From Frankiales bacterium (GTDB lineage: Bacteria > Actinomycetota > Actinomycetes > Mycobacteriales > SCTD01), in assembly GCA_025965735.1 (NCBI GenBank), contig JAOPWK010000089.1, forward strand, positions 1 to 5,345: DNA of 5,345 nt, read 5' to 3'. Below, one piece after another: positions 5,054-5,345 of the stretch; position 1 is the first letter of the stretch, and the number at the start of each line of letters is the position of its first letter. The position numbers and the translations under genes were made by a program. The notes under the pieces are model-generated. The model did not search any database, had not been told where the DNA came from, and saw nothing but the letters and a program-made list of their open reading frames with translations.

Positions 5054-5345
5054 CTAGCGGCGCGGCTGGCCGTACGTGCTGGTCGGCGCGTCCATGCTGG
5101 AAGGGACAGCAGAGGTGACGGGGGCGGTCGACGTGTAGCTCGGGTCGCTCGGGTAGACCTCGGAGCCGGACGTCGAGGACTGCGCCTTGATCTTGTCCTT
5201 CTCCTGGTCGGCCTTGTTGAGCATGTTCTCCCAGCGGTTCTGCATGGGCTGAACGAGGCCACCGCCGACACCGACGATGACGACACCGGCGACGATCGCG
5301 AACAGCGTGTAGAGCAGCGGGGTGGTGACAGTGGTGGCGATGCCC
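5054..5345 (-). CDS. membrane protein of unknown function (C-terminal part only)
   Basis: The minus-strand frame is open from the window edge to a TAG at 5056-5054, giving 96 visible C-terminal residues; the start lies outside the window. Visible residues 9-31 (LLYTLFAIVAGVVIVGVGGG and flanks) form a clear membrane helix. A charged, probably helical segment follows (MQNRWENMLNKADQEKDKIK), then a Ser/Thr/Pro/Tyr-rich, probably disordered tail ending STYGQPRR. Starting at the internal Met (5245) would discard the membrane helix and has no ribosome site, so the longer reading is preferred. The basic/aromatic residues just after the helix suggest the tail may be cytosolic, but topology cannot be fixed from this fragment. 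I do not recognise the family. The gene converges on the tRNA with the GC hairpin between them. Confidence 0.75.
   Translation of the reverse strand, partial: GIATTVTTPLLYTLFAIVAGVVIVGVGGGLVQPMQNRWENMLNKADQEKDKIKAQSSTSGSEVYPSDPSYTSTAPVTSAVPSSMDAPTSTYGQPRR

Noticed and set aside
4924..5286. 120-aa minus-strand frame overlapping the tRNA and the terminal membrane protein gene
   Set aside because: It runs across the tRNA and the hairpin and has an Arg/Ser/Thr-rich shadow composition. The alternative frame there gives a clear membrane helix and a plausible tail.

Overview
The window is GC-rich throughout, with G/C at nearly every third codon position, GTG starts used alongside ATG, and a tRNA gene without an encoded CCA tail. 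This points to a high-GC actinobacterium. The protein content (an actinobacterial-type MscL with a C-terminal zinc ribbon, a SAF-domain protein, a multi-domain sensor kinase) fits chromosomal housekeeping or semi-conserved sequence. No transposase, integrase, phage gene, CRISPR array or toxin module was seen.

Left part (1-1949, + strand): the 3' end of a SAF-domain (CpaB/RcpC-like) gene overlaps, through an ATGA junction, a 524-aa FAD-linked oxidase/transferase-4 protein that resembles alkyldihydroxyacetone-phosphate synthase (AGPS). Middle (1950-2907): two very small minus-strand genes lie either side of mscL. The first (1968-2144, 58 aa) converges on the FAD gene and diverges from mscL. The second (2637-2798, 53 aa) converges on mscL with one base between the stop codons and diverges from the sensor kinase.

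Right part (2908-5345): a 660-aa membrane histidine kinase (about six membrane helices, GAF, PAS, HisKA, HATPase_c) has no response regulator beside it in the window. A tRNA-Arg(CCT) gene follows, then a strong GC hairpin that probably ends transcription from both sides. Last is the C-terminal part of a minus-strand membrane protein that runs off the window end.

The genes do not form one evident pathway. MscL (osmotic safety valve), the membrane sensor kinase and the AGPS-like enzyme all relate broadly to the envelope, but that link is inference. I found no convincing new biological system. The items most worth a second look are the AGPS-like enzyme with its active-site signature intact, the seemingly orphan kinase, and the two small conserved-looking genes.
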